Counted from the first letter of the stretch, positions 7,207-19,521 are shown. The stretch: DNA of 64,000 nt from Marinifilum flexuosum (GCF_003610555.1 NZ_RAPQ01000013.1:1-64000), one strand, 5' to 3'. Notes: generated by a model not told the origin, from the sequence alone. Program-made: numbers and translations.

Positions 7207-10200
7207 TTACAAAATTGCCGTCAATAGTTTCTTGGCTTCCTTTTCTGATATCCCCTTTCGTTCAGCATAATCTTTTACCTGATCTTCCTTGATCTTATCA
7301 ATCGAAAAATAAATTGCATCGGGATGAGCCAATACCAAACCACTTACCGAAGCTGCCGGATACATGGCATAACTTTCGGTTAAAGTTGCACCAATATTCT
7401 CTTCAACTTTTAAGAAATCCCATAACACTTTCTTTTCGGAATGTTCAGGCAATGAAGGATATCCAAAGGCTGGACGAATCCCTTGATATTTTTCGCGCAA
7501 CATTTCTTCAACGCTCAGGTCTTCACCATTTGCATAGGCCCAATCTTCCTTACGGATTTGCTCATGTAATAACTCTGTGTAAGCTTCTGCCAATCGATCT
7601 GCCAAAATCTTAATCATGATGCTGTTGTAATCATCATTTTGCTCAGCATATTTTTGCAGGCTCGCTTCTATTCCAAGTCCGGCTGTTACTACAAATGCTC
7701 CTACATAATCAATTTTTCCAGATTCAATTGGAGCCACAAAATCGCTCAAACACAAATTACTTAATCCTTTTGAGAATTTCTCCTGCTGGCGAATTTGAGT
7801 GAATCGCTTCAATTCCGAACTTCTTGCCTCATCAGAATAAATCACAATATCATCGCCCACTGCATTTGCAGGGAACAATCCATAAACAGCACTCGCTTCC
7901 AAAAGATTCTCTTTCTCAATTTGGTCGAGCATTTTATTGGCATCCTCAAAAAGTTTCTTTGCCTCATCCTTGTAATCCGGATCTTCCATGATTTCAGGAT
8001 ACATGCACTTCAACTCCCAAGCTACAAAGAAGAAAGTCCAATCGATATATTTTCTAATTTCACTGATAGAGAAATTATTCTGTACCTGCAAACCTGTTTT
8101 CTTTGGTTTATATATTGGTGATTTTATCCAATCAATTGCCTCTGCATTTTCTCTTGCTTCTTCCAAAGAATAGTATTCAGCCGATTTCTGTTTGGCATGA
8201 TTCTCTCTCACCTTTTGATATTGTTCTTTCACGCTATCCAGGTAATTGCCACGTTTGTTTTTATCACACAATTTCTTGAAAATACCTACCGACTGAGAAG
8301 CATCACTCACATGAACAACGCCATTCTTATAATTGGGTTCAATTTTCACTGCCGTATGCAATTCCGATGTTGTTGCTCCTCCTACTACCAAAGGAATATC
8401 GAATCCTTCGCGTTGCATCTCTTCGGCAACAAAACACATCTCTTCTAAAGATGGTGTAATCAAACCACTCAATCCTATGGCATCAACATTTTCCTGTTTG
8501 GCCACTTCAAGAATTTTCGAGCATGGAACCATTACACCTAGATCGATTACCTCGAAATTGTTACAGCCCAGTACAACATCAACAATATTTTTACCAATAT
8601 CGTGAACATCTCCTTTTACTGTTGCCATTAATATCTTGCCCGCATTCCTGGCATCGGCAGCATTGCTTTTTTCTTCTTCGATAAATGGCTGAAGATAGGC
8701 TACTGCTTTTTTCATTACCCTGGCAGATTTCACCACCTGAGGAAGGAACATTTTCCCATCTCCAAACAGCTCTCCCACTACATTCATCCCATCCATTAAA
8801 GGTTTTTCGATTACCTCTAATGCCTTCGTATAATTTTGACGTGCCTCTTCTGCATCCTCTTCTATATAATCAGTAATTCCTTTTACCAATGAGTAAGACA
8901 ATCTCTCATTTACAGATTTTTCTCTCCAGGTATCAGTTTTTACCTGAGTAGTTCCTGCCGATTTTAATCCTTCAGCAAATTCTATCAGGATTTCGGTTGC
9001 TTCAGGCTTTCTGTTTAGCACCACATCTTCAACCTTCTCTAGTAATTCCGGTTCAATTTCATCGTAAATCTGCAACATTCCAGGATTTACAATTCCCATA
9101 TCCAAACCTTCTTTTATGGCATGATACAAGAATACGGAATGCATTGCTTCACGAACCACATTGTTCCCTCGGAAAGAGAAGGACAGATTACTGATTCCCC
9201 CACTGATTTTTGCATGTGGAAGATTCGCTTTGATCCACTTTACTGTCTTGATAAAATCAACAGCATAATTGTTGTGCTCTTCAATTCCAGTTGCAATTGC
9301 CAGTACATTAGGATCGAAGATGATATCTTCTGGCGGGAAGCCTACTTTTTCTGTTAGTGTTTTATAAGCTCTTCCACAAATTTCAATTCTGCGTTCATAA
9401 GTATCGGCCTGACCTTTTTCATCGAAAGCCATTACCACTGCGGCAGCTCCATACCTTTTTATTTGGGTAGCATATTTAATAAATTCCTCTTCGCCCTCTT
9501 TCAAAGAAATGGAATTCACCACGCTTTTTCCTTGCACACACTTTAAACCAGCTTCCAAAACAGACCATTTCGAAGAATCAATCATGACAGGAACGCGAGA
9601 AATTTCAGGTTCTGAAACCAATAGCTTCAAGAATACATCCATTTCTTTTTCGGCATCCAACATGGCATCATCCATGTTCACATCTATGATTTGAGCTCCA
9701 TTTTCAACCTGAGAACGAGCTATTGATAAGGCTTCCTCATATTTTTCCTCACGGATTAATCTTGCAAATTTACGTGAACCTGCTACGTTGGTACGTTCGC
9801 CAACATTCACAAAATTGCTTAAAGAATTAATTCGCAACATCTCTAATCCGCTCAAGCGAGTTTCAGTTTCCACAACTGGAATTTCTCTAGGTTCAGCATC
9901 TTTAACAGAATTGGCAATAGCAGCAATATGATCTGGTCTTGTACCACAACATCCTCCTACTATATTTACCTTCTTGTTCTCCAGCAACTCCTTTAAATCA
10001 CTAACCATAGTTGCAGGAGTTTCGTCATATTCTCCCAATTCGTTTGGCAAACCAGCATTAGGATATACACTTACATATACAGGCAATAATGTATCCAATT
10101 GTTGAATAAATGGAATCAAATCTTTTGCACCAAAAGCGCAATTCAAACCGATACTCAACAATCTGTCACATTTCATCGAAGTTACAAAGGCTTCCAATGT

Positions 10201-10875
10201 CTGCCCCGATAAGGTTCTTCCACTGTTATCGGTAATTGTTCCCGAAATCATAATAGGCAGATCCAATCCTCTCTCTTCCAAAAGTTGATCTGCAGCATAA
10301 ACAGCAGCTTTTGCATTAAGTGTATCGAAAATTGTTTCTATCAATAAGGCATCAACACCACCATCAAGCAAAGCTTTAATTTGTTCGGTGTAGATTTCAA
10401 CCAAATCATCAAAACTTACATCTCTATAACCTGGATCTTCCACTTTTGGGGACATAGAGGTTGTTTTGTTGGTTGGACCAATGGCACCAGCAATCCACCT
10501 TGGAGTATGTGGATCCATTTTCTGAATTTCATCAATTGCTCTGCGAGCATTCTTCACCGCTTCCAGATTCAATTCATAAGCAAGCTCTTCCAATTGGTAA
10601 TCAATCAAAGAAATGGCATTTGCATTAAAAGTATTGGTCTCGATGATATTGGCACCTGCTTTTAAAAATTCCAGGTGAATATTCTTAATAATTTCAGGCT
10701 GAGTCAAGGTCAACAAATCATTGTGACCTTTTTGATCGGCTGAAATATTAGCAAATCTTTCTCCTCTATAATCCGATTCAACTAATTGATATGATTGAAT
10801 CATGGTTCCCATTGCTCCATCAAGAACCAAAATCTGATTTTTTAATGCCTCTCTTATCGTAAAATTTTGCTCCAT
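7207..10875 (-). CDS. metH: Cobalamin-dependent methionine synthase
   Basis: MetH moves a methyl group from methyl-tetrahydrofolate through cobalamin to homocysteine. Domains in order: homocysteine domain (LDGAMGTM at the start, zinc Cys in GLNCAFG and VGGCCGT), pterin domain (about 345-610), cap and cobalamin domain ([10 protein letters not shown] with the lower-ligand His), and reactivation domain binding AdoMet ([12 protein letters not shown] near the C-terminus). The ATG at 10875 ([11 protein letters not shown]) is preferred to a TTG 27 nt upstream because the upstream codons come from AT-rich spacer. At 1222 residues it is full length. It lies between aspartokinase and metF in the methionine operon. 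It depends on B12; no cobalamin riboswitch is seen here. Confidence 0.96.
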   Translation of the reverse strand: MEQNFTIREALKNQILVLDGAMGTMIQSYQLVESDYRGERFANISADQKGHNDLLTLTQPEIIKNIHLEFLKAGANIIETNTFNANAISLIDYQLEELAYELNLEAVKNARRAIDEIQKMDPHTPRWIAGAIGPTNKTTSMSPKVEDPGYRDVSFDDLVEIYTEQIKALLDGGVDALLIETIFDTLNAKAAVYAADQLLEERGLDLPIMISGTITDNSGRTLSGQTLEAFVTSMKCDRLLSIGLNCAFGAKDLIPFIQQLDTLLPVYVSVYPNAGLPNELGEYDETPATMVSDLKELLENKKVNIVGGCCGTRPDHIAAIANSVKDAEPREIPVVETETRLSGLEMLRINSLSNFVNVGERTNVAGSRKFARLIREEKYEEALSIARSQVENGAQIIDVNMDDAMLDAEKEMDVFLKLLVSEPEISRVPVMIDSSKWSVLEAGLKCVQGKSVVNSISLKEGEEEFIKYATQIKRYGAAAVVMAFDEKGQADTYERRIEICGRAYKTLTEKVGFPPEDIIFDPNVLAIATGIEEHNNYAVDFIKTVKWIKANLPHAKISGGISNLSFSFRGNNVVREAMHSVFLYHAIKEGLDMGIVNPGMLQIYDEIEPELLEKVEDVVLNRKPEATEILIEFAEGLKSAGTTQVKTDTWREKSVNERLSYSLVKGITDYIEEDAEEARQNYTKALEVIEKPLMDGMNVVGELFGDGKMFLPQVVKSARVMKKAVAYLQPFIEEEKSNAADARNAGKILMATVKGDVHDIGKNIVDVVLGCNNFEVIDLGVMVPCSKILEVAKQENVDAIGLSGLITPSLEEMCFVAEEMQREGFDIPLVVGGATTSELHTAVKIEPNYKNGVVHVSDASQSVGIFKKLCDKNKRGNYLDSVKEQYQKVRENHAKQKSAEYYSLEEARENAEAIDWIKSPIYKPKKTGLQVQNNFSISEIRKYIDWTFFFVAWELKCMYPEIMEDPDYKDEAKKLFEDANKMLDQIEKENLLEASAVYGLFPANAVGDDIVIYSDEARSSELKRFTQIRQQEKFSKGLSNLCLSDFVAPIESGKIDYVGAFVVTAGLGIEASLQKYAEQNDDYNSIMIKILADRLAEAYTELLHEQIRKEDWAYANGEDLSVEEMLREKYQGIRPAFGYPSLPEHSEKKVLWDFLKVEENIGATLTESYAMYPAASVSGLVLAHPDAIYFSIDKIKEDQVKDYAERKGISEKEAKKLLTAIL

Positions 10876-10927
10876 ATTATAATAGCTATTAGCCTTTAGC
10901 AACTAGCTGTTAGTGTTTTTAATAATA

Positions 10928-12187
10928 TCAATTTGCTACTGTCAGGTAGATTGCCGTGTTGCTATTTTTTTGCTCTACCAAAACATGATGCTTGTTTTGA
11001 ATTTCCTCAATCGTAGCTGGTGTGTAATGTCTAACGGTTATCAGTTCCAAATCTTCACTCAGGTCTACATCATATTTTTTACTCAGTTCGCCAATTAGCT
11101 CCTCGATATTTCTTGCTGAACTATTGGCACAAAATGCAAAACTAACAGCGGTGTTTTGAGTAAAATTAAGCTTAATTCTAAACTTTGTCACGAGTGAAAA
11201 GATAAAAACCAGATCTTTTTCGCCTATAAATGAAAAATTTAAAGGTTTCAAGTTCACCATCACCTGTTTTTTCTTCACGATATAGTTTGGCAACAAGGGT
11301 TGAGCTTGCTCTCCCTTTGTAATCAAGGTTCCTTTTTGCGATGGATCGATAAATGATTTTACCCAAAGAGGAATTTGTTTTGCCTGCAATGGCTTTATGG
11401 TTTTGGGATGAATTACCCTTGCCCCATAATACGACAACTCTATTGCTTCATGATATGGAATTAAATCCAATTTGGTTGTTGTATCAAAATAATCAGGATC
11501 TGCATTTAATATTCCCAACACATCTTTCCAAATGATCATTTTATCAGCGCCAAGCAAATGAGCAAGGATTGCAGCCGTATAATCTGAACCTTCTCGCCCC
11601 AGAGAGGTTGTAAATCCTTTCTCATCACGAGCTATAAAGCCTTGAGTGATGTATAGCGCTTGCGAATCATCAACAAATTTTGCATTTGCTTTTTCCTTTG
11701 ATGATTCCCAATTGATATTGGCATCAACGTAATTGTCATCCGAATCCAAACAAGTTCTAATATCAACCCATTGATTCTTTTGTCCAGTTTCATTCAAATA
11801 ACCAGAAATTATGCTTGTTGAAAGTAACTCGCCAAAACCAATCACCTGATCGTATTCAAAATTGAACTGATCAGATGATGGTTTTGAAATTTTGGTTTCC
11901 AGCTCGACGAAAAGAGCGTTTACTTCCGAGGCAATTTGCACTGGCACTTCTTCGAATAAATCGTTGAGTACTGAAATGTGGTTCTTTTTCAGTATCTCGA
12001 AGTGTTTACAGGCATCATCACTTCCGGAAAAATATGCATCTACCAGTTCTTCAAGCAGGTTTGTGGTTGAACCTATTGCCGAAATCACAACAGTAAGGGG
12101 TCGCTTTACCTTAGTTATTATCTGGCAGATGTTTCGTATGGCAGCAGCATCTTTAACAGATACACCACCGAATTTGTATATTATCAT
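10928..12187 (-). CDS. lysC: Aspartokinase (methionine operon copy)
   Basis: Aspartokinase phosphorylates aspartate, the entry step to the homoserine branch. The 419-residue sequence has the kinase motif YKFGGVSV at the N-terminus, the TSLGREGSDYTAAILAH substrate loop at about 205-222 and a C-terminal part (about 295-419) that should fold as tandem ACT domains for feedback control. The start is 38 nt after hom, so this is a separated version of the ThrA fusion found in other bacteria. Presence in a SAM-controlled operon suggests it serves methionine synthesis. A paralogue lies at 16670-17926. Which amino acid inhibits each copy cannot be read from the sequence. Confidence 0.92.
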   Translation of the reverse strand: MIIYKFGGVSVKDAAAIRNICQIITKVKRPLTVVISAIGSTTNLLEELVDAYFSGSDDACKHFEILKKNHISVLNDLFEEVPVQIASEVNALFVELETKISKPSSDQFNFEYDQVIGFGELLSTSIISGYLNETGQKNQWVDIRTCLDSDDNYVDANINWESSKEKANAKFVDDSQALYITQGFIARDEKGFTTSLGREGSDYTAAILAHLLGADKMIIWKDVLGILNADPDYFDTTTKLDLIPYHEAIELSYYGARVIHPKTIKPLQAKQIPLWVKSFIDPSQKGTLITKGEQAQPLLPNYIVKKKQVMVNLKPLNFSFIGEKDLVFIFSLVTKFRIKLNFTQNTAVSFAFCANSSARNIEELIGELSKKYDVDLSEDLELITVRHYTPATIEEIQNKHHVLVEQKNSNTAIYLTVAN

Positions 12188-12225
12188 GTTACTTCTTGAT
12201 CTTAGGTGTGATTTTTCACGAGCAA

Positions 12226-13416
12226 TTATTCGTCTCCCAAATAGGCAAGGAAAATATCTCTCCCTTTAATTTGCTGACGAATTTTTATCAATTGGGAAAG
12301 ATTCAATGTTCCAATCACATAATTGAATTCTTTTCCTGTAAGAGATTCTCTAATTTCTTTGAACTCAAACAAAGCCAAATCGTCTTTGTTCGTATATCTC
12401 AAATAAACTTCAACCTCCATATCGTTGGTATACTCTAGGCCTCCGTAATATTTCAGCTTTTTGTACTCATACTTGTAATCGTAAGCCAAAGCTGTAATAT
12501 CAGACAATACGGCTGATCCTGTTGGATGAGCTCCTGCTCCTTTTCCATACATGAATTGGTTATCGTAGAAATTTCCTTGAATCAACACACCATTGTAATG
12601 ACTCTCTACTGTATAAGCATGCTCTTCGGGTTTCACAAACTTAGGGGCAACCAAAAGGTTCACATGGTTTCCATTTACCTTGGTTACTTTCCCTAACAAT
12701 CTGATTTTATACCCTTTCTGCGATGCCAATTCGATATCCTTTGGCGATAGATTCGATATTCCAAAATTGAATACCTGGTCAGGATGAACGAAAAGTCCAA
12801 AACCATGCACAGTAAGAATGATTAACTTATATAAGGTATCAAATCCATCAACATCGGATGTTGGATCGCTTTCTGCAAAACCTAGATCTTGAGCTTGCTT
12901 TAAGGCAATATCATAATCCAAATTTTCATTAAAAATCTTCGTAAGGATATAATTCGATGAACCATTCAGGATTCCACTTACCGATTGCAACAAATCATTA
13001 TCGTAGTATTCTTCCAGATTTCTGATAATTGGAATACTACCGCAAGCAGATGCTTCATATACAAATGAAACTTTATGCTGCCATTGCAATTGAATCAGTT
13101 CCTCTATATGGTAAGCCAACATTTTTTTATTGGCTGAAACAACATGTTTGCCATTTTGCAAAGCTGTTTTCACAATCTGATACGCGGCATCAGCATCATC
13201 AATCAATTCCGCAACAACATTAATTTCAGGATCATTTAAAATATCATCAGGGTTCGTGGTTAAAACTGCTGAATCTAAATCTCTCTCTTTTTCACCATCT
13301 CTTACACATACCTTTACAATAGAGGCATCCAAGCCTTTGCTATTTTTCAGAACGTGGGCCAATCCGGAACCAACAACTCCGTATCCAAATACACCTATTT
13401 TAAGTTTATTGCTCAT
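12226..13416 (-). CDS. hom: Homoserine dehydrogenase
   Basis: This enzyme reduces aspartate semialdehyde to homoserine, the substrate of MetX next door. The 396-residue protein has the dinucleotide motif GVFGYGVVGSG at the N-terminus, VSANKKMLA, the catalytic region GILNGSSNYIL and DPTSDVDGFDTLYKL. A C-terminal stretch of about 75 residues (beginning near EYTNDMEVEVYLRY) may be a small ACT-like regulatory domain; it is shorter than in 430-residue relatives. The ATG overlaps the metX stop by 11 nt, implying translational coupling. The next step back, aspartate semialdehyde dehydrogenase, is not in the window. Confidence 0.93.
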   Translation of the reverse strand: MSNKLKIGVFGYGVVGSGLAHVLKNSKGLDASIVKVCVRDGEKERDLDSAVLTTNPDDILNDPEINVVAELIDDADAAYQIVKTALQNGKHVVSANKKMLAYHIEELIQLQWQHKVSFVYEASACGSIPIIRNLEEYYDNDLLQSVSGILNGSSNYILTKIFNENLDYDIALKQAQDLGFAESDPTSDVDGFDTLYKLIILTVHGFGLFVHPDQVFNFGISNLSPKDIELASQKGYKIRLLGKVTKVNGNHVNLLVAPKFVKPEEHAYTVESHYNGVLIQGNFYDNQFMYGKGAGAHPTGSAVLSDITALAYDYKYEYKKLKYYGGLEYTNDMEVEVYLRYTNKDDLALFEFKEIRESLTGKEFNYVIGTLNLSQLIKIRQQIKGRDIFLAYLGDE

Positions 13417-14440
13417 TGATTTTGTTTTCGATTAAAAATGATTGTAATACTTTGGTTAATTGTTCTTGTTCTAAAAGGAATCCATCGTGACCATACAGCG
13501 AATGGATTTCCAGATATTGAGCTTGCGGAATATTGTCCGCAATAAATTTTTGTTCGTTAATTGGGAAAATCTGATCAGAATCGACTCCAATAACAAGTGT
13601 TCTTGATTTGATTCCATTGAGAGCATTGCCTAATCCACCTCTATTTCTTCCCACATCATGGCTGTCCATGATTTTTGACAAGTGCCAATAAGAGTAAGCA
13701 TTAAATCGACGAGCTAGCTTTTCCCCCTGGTATCTTTGATAAGAGCTTGCCCGATAATCATCCGTCTTATCATTTTCATTCTCTTGTTGTGAATGATCGT
13801 AAGTTGCATAGGTTCTGTAACTCAAAAGTGCTATAGATCGAGCCACTCGCATACCATTCAACCCGGCCTCATCATTCGATTCCTTCCAGGTCGGATCCAC
13901 TTCTATCGACATTCTTTGCGATTCGTTAAAGGCAATCCCCCAAGGTGAGTGCTTGGCATTCGATGCCAAAACCACCAAATTGTCTAACTTGCCATTCAAC
14001 AAGTAAGCCCACTCCAAGGCTTGCATGCCTCCCAGTGAGCTCCCAATCATCATATGAATGCGCTTAATATTTAAATGTTTTCGTAAAATTTCGTGTGCCG
14101 CCACCAAGTCGCGTACGGTCAGTTGCGGAAAATCGTGATAGTAAGCTTGTCCGTTTTCCGGATTTTGAGAAAGAGGTCCCGTAGTTCCATAGCATGAACC
14201 AAGAAAATTGGCACATACGATAAAATAATCTTTAGGATTAAAAAAATCATTCTCTCCAAAAAGCCCTGCCCACCAATCAAAAACATCGGAATTGGCAGTA
14301 AGTGCATGACAAACCCAAATCACATTGTTTCGCGAAGGATCGTACTCCCCATAGGTGTGATAAGCAATGGTCAACTTTTCCAGGCATTCGCCCGATTCAA
14401 GTTGTAAACCTTCTTTATGGATGTAACAATTTGGATTCAC
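13406..14440 (-). CDS. metX: Homoserine O-acetyltransferase
   Basis: MetX activates homoserine with acetyl-CoA to O-acetylhomoserine. It is an alpha/beta hydrolase fold with nucleophile Ser 135 in GSSLGGMQALEW, Asp in GVDSDQIFP (about 285) and His 318 in YGHDGF. Length (344) is normal for the short MetX form. Translation starts at GTG; the N-terminal strand LESGECLEKLTIAYHTYG is the family hallmark and no ATG precedes it. Some MetX family members use succinyl-CoA instead; acetyl is assumed here because MetY lies just upstream. The stop codon overlaps the hom start. Confidence 0.92.
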   Translation of the reverse strand: MNPNCYIHKEGLQLESGECLEKLTIAYHTYGEYDPSRNNVIWVCHALTANSDVFDWWAGLFGENDFFNPKDYFIVCANFLGSCYGTTGPLSQNPENGQAYYHDFPQLTVRDLVAAHEILRKHLNIKRIHMMIGSSLGGMQALEWAYLLNGKLDNLVVLASNAKHSPWGIAFNESQRMSIEVDPTWKESNDEAGLNGMRVARSIALLSYRTYATYDHSQQENENDKTDDYRASSYQRYQGEKLARRFNAYSYWHLSKIMDSHDVGRNRGGLGNALNGIKSRTLVIGVDSDQIFPINEQKFIADNIPQAQYLEIHSLYGHDGFLLEQEQLTKVLQSFLIENKINEQ

Positions 14441-14561
14441 TGGTTAAAAATTTTGTTTATTGCTGATTTTGTTTTTTTGATTTCCTCGTTTGTGGTAATG
14501 AGGTTAAGAGTATCTCGATCGAAATTCATCTATTAAATTCCGATCGAGATTGCTATAAGAA

Positions 14562-16210
<1,649 letters not shown>

Positions 16211-16330
16211 TTACAGCATACGCATCATTCGCTGCATTCGCATCATAGTGGTAATAGATGCCAAAGTTTGCAACTGAATGTTTTGCTCTGGTTGAGCCTG
16301 CTTTTGAATGTGAATTTCTGTCTTCTTCAT
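16211..16330 (-). CDS. Methionine-rich leader peptide of the met operon
   Basis: A 39-codon frame starts 9 nt after the riboswitch P1 stem and ends MMRMQRMMRML, so six of its last eleven codons are ATG, while the first part (MKKTEIHIQKQAQPEQ) is ordinary. The clustering of the codons for the amino acid made by the operon is the signature of transcription attenuation leader peptides. The Met codons overlap two possible alternative hairpins: CAGC..GCTG and ATGCGT..ACGCAT, the second followed by T tracts. The start codon, strand and place between riboswitch and metY support it; no protein function is expected beyond being translated. Reading it as a regulatory peptide is an inference. Confidence 0.7.
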   Translation of the reverse strand: MKKTEIHIQKQAQPEQNIQLQTLASITTMMRMQRMMRML

Positions 16331-16338
16331 GATCGTTT

Positions 16339-16451
16339 AATTTATATTCACCAAATTAAATGGTCAGGATTTGACACCTTTCAGCTTTTGGTTTTTGCCG
16401 GGGTTGTCAGAAGGTCATCGAGCCTGTTCTCTCACTTCTTCTGTATAAATT
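16339..16451 (-). promoter_or_regulatory. SAM-I (S-box) riboswitch
   Basis: On the minus strand the P1 stem AATTTATA (16451-16444) pairs perfectly with TATAAATT (16346-16339). Inside are the S-box core blocks GGCTCGATGACC, CTGACAACC and AAAGGTGTCAAATCC, a P3 hairpin CGGC..GCTG and a P4 hairpin ACCA..TGGT. These match the SAM-I core (GATGA..GGCAACC..GGTGCCAATTCC) in order and spacing. It should sense S-adenosylmethionine and repress the methionine operon when SAM is high. It lies between the operon promoter and the Met-rich leader peptide. Confidence 0.93.
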
Positions 16452-16491
16452 AATGATATCCTCCTGCGAGTATTACCTTAAATATCTGCAA

Positions 16492-16522
16492 CAAATATAG
16501 GCATGATTTTTTAATCTCCAAA
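16492..16522 (-). promoter_or_regulatory. Promoter of the methionine operon
   Basis: TTTG (16522-16519), exactly 19 nt, then TATATTTG (16499-16492) on the minus strand is a full match to the Bacteroidota promoter consensus. Transcription should begin about 30-35 nt before the riboswitch P1 stem. Confidence 0.75.
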
Positions 16523-16610
16523 TAAAAGAGGCGATACTCTTAAATTTTATCTCCTGAAAATGTGCTAACTATACCTTATATATGCAAAGGGTATTTTTCT
16601 GTGAAAAAAA

Positions 16611-16645
16611 ATTAAAAAAGAAAACCCCGGGTTAAAACCCAGGGC
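16611..16645 (-). terminator. Terminator of the stand-alone aspartokinase gene
   Basis: CCC and GGGTT (16625-16633) pair with AACCC and GGG (16636-16644) with one mismatch, making an 8-bp GC-rich stem. On the minus strand it is followed by TTTTCTTTTTTAATTTTTTT. It separates the aspartokinase from the met operon promoter. Confidence 0.85.
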
Positions 16646-16669
16646 AAGTTATAATGAATTTCTATCTGT

Positions 16670-17926
16670 TTATACAATCACGAATTGAGCTGTATCTCTG
16701 CTTCGTTGTTCCAACAAAATTTCTCTTCCGGCAGTCATTCTTTCCACCGCCTCATCATCGTGATGACGAATGGTAATTAGTTCTACATCATCGTTGTATT
16801 TCACTTCAAAATCCTGCGAAATTTCATCCAACAAATTATTCAATCTTCTTTCCGATTTATCGACACATACCGAAAAGCTAATTGCCGAATTTTGAGTTAA
16901 ATTCACCTTCATTCGATGCTTTGCAAAAAGAGCGAACAAGGAACTTAAATTTTCCTCCAAAATGAAAGAAAAATCAGTTGGTCGAATGGATAGTAACACC
17001 TGATCTTGTTTGCGAATATAAACAGGCAATTGCTTTTCCATCTGCTTTGATGCTGTACTAATTAAAGTACCCGATTCGCTATAGTTGATAAATGATCGTA
17101 CCTGCAAAGGAATCTTCTTTCGCTTGATAGGCTGAATGGTTTTTGGATGAATTACTTTTGCTCCATAAAATGCCAATTCAATGGCTTCCTGGTACGAAAT
17201 TCTATCCAGCTTCTGAGCATCATCCAACCATTTCGGATCTGCATTCATAATTCCAGGAACATCTTTCCAGATTGATAATTTATCCACATCTAAAATGTAG
17301 GATAGAATTGCTGCTGTATAGTCCGATCCTTCGCGACCTAAAGTTGTGGTTTGATTGGTAGTTGTACCGCCCAAAAACCCCTGAGTAACATACACAAAAG
17401 TGCTGTTAAAGCTAAAGGTTTGATGCACCAACTTATGCGAAAGATCCCAATCAACTTTTCCTTCTCGGTAGCTATTATCTGTTTTTAAACAAGTTCTGAT
17501 GTCAATCCATTTATTTGGCGATCCACTTTTGCGCAGATATTCCGATACAATGGAAGTTGAAATTAACTCACCAAACGAAACGATCTGATCGTAATCAAAA
17601 TCGTAATCCAAAGTTGGTTCTCCTTGCAAATAGGCATGTAGTTGCTCGAATAATCGATTTACTTTTTCATAAATCGCATCTTCCTTATTTGCAAACAACT
17701 CATTAATGATGTCAAAATGATAAGACTTTATCTCACGAAACTTTGATTCTACCATATCTGATTTTGCACAAAAATCATTGGTAATATGCTCTAAAGCATT
17801 GGTAGTTTTACCCATTGCCGAAAGAACAATTATGGTTTCGTCTTTATAAGATTGAACAATCTTTACAAAATTTTTGACACCTTCGGCACTGTTTACCGAA
17901 GCACCACCAAATTTAAATATGTTCAT
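16670..17926 (-). CDS. Aspartokinase (stand-alone copy)
   Basis: The 418-residue protein is a second monofunctional aspartokinase with FKFGGASV at the N-terminus, TTLGREGSDYTAAILSYIL at about 195-213, the IWKDVPGIMNADP segment and a C-terminal tandem ACT region. It is clearly a paralogue of the copy at 10928-12187, with similar length and layout (the phrases GREGSDYTAAIL, IHPKTI, and the C-terminal RHH/RHY..LLEQ/LVEQ end). It is outside the SAM-controlled transcript, since a strong terminator follows it, so it probably feeds lysine/diaminopimelate or threonine. The divergent gene is fbp. Confidence 0.9.
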   Translation of the reverse strand: MNIFKFGGASVNSAEGVKNFVKIVQSYKDETIIVLSAMGKTTNALEHITNDFCAKSDMVESKFREIKSYHFDIINELFANKEDAIYEKVNRLFEQLHAYLQGEPTLDYDFDYDQIVSFGELISTSIVSEYLRKSGSPNKWIDIRTCLKTDNSYREGKVDWDLSHKLVHQTFSFNSTFVYVTQGFLGGTTTNQTTTLGREGSDYTAAILSYILDVDKLSIWKDVPGIMNADPKWLDDAQKLDRISYQEAIELAFYGAKVIHPKTIQPIKRKKIPLQVRSFINYSESGTLISTASKQMEKQLPVYIRKQDQVLLSIRPTDFSFILEENLSSLFALFAKHRMKVNLTQNSAISFSVCVDKSERRLNNLLDEISQDFEVKYNDDVELITIRHHDDEAVERMTAGREILLEQRSRDTAQFVIV

Positions 17927-18148
17927 GGAAAATTACTTAAGTTTTATTGTTTTTGGCTTTCGCCACTTTTAATAAAAATTGAAGGTACTAAATAAAGCTT
18001 GAGCAAAGCAAAAATATTTTTCAACATTTTGCTTTTTTTACATTTTTTAAGATAAGAAAACACTGTATAGTAGCTCAAAAATGATTTAACCGTAAAAAGC
18101 ACTATTTTGATTTTAAAAAAACTTTTCTGTCAACGTTTGAAATAAGGG

Positions 18149-18178
18149 TTTGGCATTAAATAAAAAAGCATAACTTTA
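18149..18178 (+). promoter_or_regulatory. Promoter of fbp
   Basis: TTTG (18149-18152), 18 nt, then TAACTTTA (18171-18178) is close to the Bacteroidota promoter consensus. It would start transcription about 30 nt before the fbp ATG. Confidence 0.5.
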
Positions 18179-18215
18179 TGCCACCAAATGAATGTAAACC
18201 AAAAGCCTTTTTAAA

Positions 18216-19238
18216 ATGACTGAACACAATAATGTTCAAACCCTGAATCAATTTATTATTGAGCGTCAGTCTGATCATCCGGGAGCAAAAGGAGAGTTAT
18301 CTCGTTTGCTTCATCACGTAGAAATTGCTGCCAAAATTGTAAACCGTGCTGTAAACAAAGCCGGGTTGGTAGATATTCTAGGCGAGCACGGCGATCAGAA
18401 TGTTCAGGGGGAAGATCAGCAAAAGCTAGATGTTTTTGCCGATACACACTTTATTGATGCCTTAAGAGCAAGTGGCGAATGTGCTGCTGTAGCTTCGGAA
18501 GAGAACGAAGACATTATTATTTTCGAAGATGAGATGTGCAAAAACGGAAAGTATGTTTTCTGTATGGATCCATTGGATGGTTCTTCGAATATTGATGTAA
18601 ATGTTTCCATTGGAACCATTTTCTCGATTTTTGAACGTATTACTCCACGCGGACAAGTTGCCAACATGGAAGACTTCTTACAAGAAGGAACCAAACAGGT
18701 TGCTGCGGGATACATAATCTACGGATCATCAACCATGTTGGTATATACCACAGGTAATGGTGTAAACGGATTTACCCTCGATCCATCAATCGGAGAATTC
18801 TGTTTGTCGCATCCAAACATTAAAACACCAAAATCGGGAACCATTTATTCCATTAACGAAGGGAACTACATTAATTTCCCACAAGGAGTAAAAAAATACA
18901 TTAAGTATTGCCAGGAGAAAGATGCTCGCAGCAAACGACCATTTACTTCGCGATACATTGGTTCTTTGGTAGCCGATTTTCACCGCAATTTGTTAAAAGG
19001 AGGTATTTTTATTTACCCACAAACCAATAAAAATCCTGATGGCAAGCTGCGATTGATGTATGAATGTAACCCTGTAGCATTTATTGCTGAACAAGCAGGT
19101 GGCCTGGCTACCGATGGAAATGGCAGAATCATGGAAATTACTCCTGATTCGTTACACCAACGTGTGCCTTTCTATACGGGTTCGACCAATATGGTGAAAA
19201 AAACAGAAGAGTTTCTACACTTCTTCAACAATATTTGA
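18216..19238 (+). CDS. fbp: Class 1 fructose-1,6-bisphosphatase
   Basis: Fbp removes the 1-phosphate of fructose-1,6-bisphosphate, the committed step of gluconeogenesis, in the cytoplasm. The 340-residue sequence has the metal-binding EE at 95-96 (ASEENED), the DPLDGSSN motif at 118-125, and [20 protein letters not shown] in the C-terminal third with the substrate-binding Tyr and Glu. This is the class 1 type; many gut Bacteroides instead carry a class 3 enzyme, a mild hint that the organism is not a Bacteroides. It is monocistronic, with its own promoter and a very strong terminator. Confidence 0.95.
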   Translation: MTEHNNVQTLNQFIIERQSDHPGAKGELSRLLHHVEIAAKIVNRAVNKAGLVDILGEHGDQNVQGEDQQKLDVFADTHFIDALRASGECAAVASEENEDIIIFEDEMCKNGKYVFCMDPLDGSSNIDVNVSIGTIFSIFERITPRGQVANMEDFLQEGTKQVAAGYIIYGSSTMLVYTTGNGVNGFTLDPSIGEFCLSHPNIKTPKSGTIYSINEGNYINFPQGVKKYIKYCQEKDARSKRPFTSRYIGSLVADFHRNLLKGGIFIYPQTNKNPDGKLRLMYECNPVAFIAEQAGGLATDGNGRIMEITPDSLHQRVPFYTGSTNMVKKTEEFLHFFNNI

Positions 19239-19268
19239 TTTCAACAACTAACCAGAAATCCAAAATGA

Positions 19269-19305
19269 AAAGCCACTTCTCAATTGAGAAGTGGCTTTGA
19301 TTTTT
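19269..19305 (+). terminator. Terminator of fbp
   Basis: AAAGCCACTTCTC (19269-19281) pairs perfectly with GAGAAGTGGCTTT (19286-19298) around an AATT loop; TGATTTTTT follows. The 13-bp perfect stem lies 30 nt after the stop codon. Confidence 0.92.
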
Positions 19306-19369
19306 TCTGCATTTGATACTCCACTTGGCAATCTATGTATTTCTTCATTCAAAATGAAAGGATACGTAA

Positions 19370-19389
19370 AGCCAGCATTAATGCTGGCT
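19370..19389. repeat. Perfect 20-bp palindrome
   Basis: AGCCAGCATTAATGCTGGCT is a perfect palindrome, flanked by GGATACGTAA and CTACAAG. No gene ends directly before it and no T run follows, so it is not an obvious terminator. It could be a dispersed palindromic element or a protein site; only one copy is in the window. Confidence 0.5.
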
Positions 19390-19521
19390 CTACAAGAATT
19401 GTTTTTTATAACTGTGAGTTTAAGGCAATGCTTTTCTCATCTTACATTATTGATACTCTCCCATTAGAGTGAAAGCTTCAAAAACATGTCATCTTTATCT
19501 CATTATTTCGATAAAATTGCC

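Noticed and set aside
17927-18215. A second SAM or lysine riboswitch before the stand-alone aspartokinase
   Set aside because: The leader is AT-rich with only a GGC-GAAA-GCC mini-hairpin; I find no S-box or L-box core blocks.
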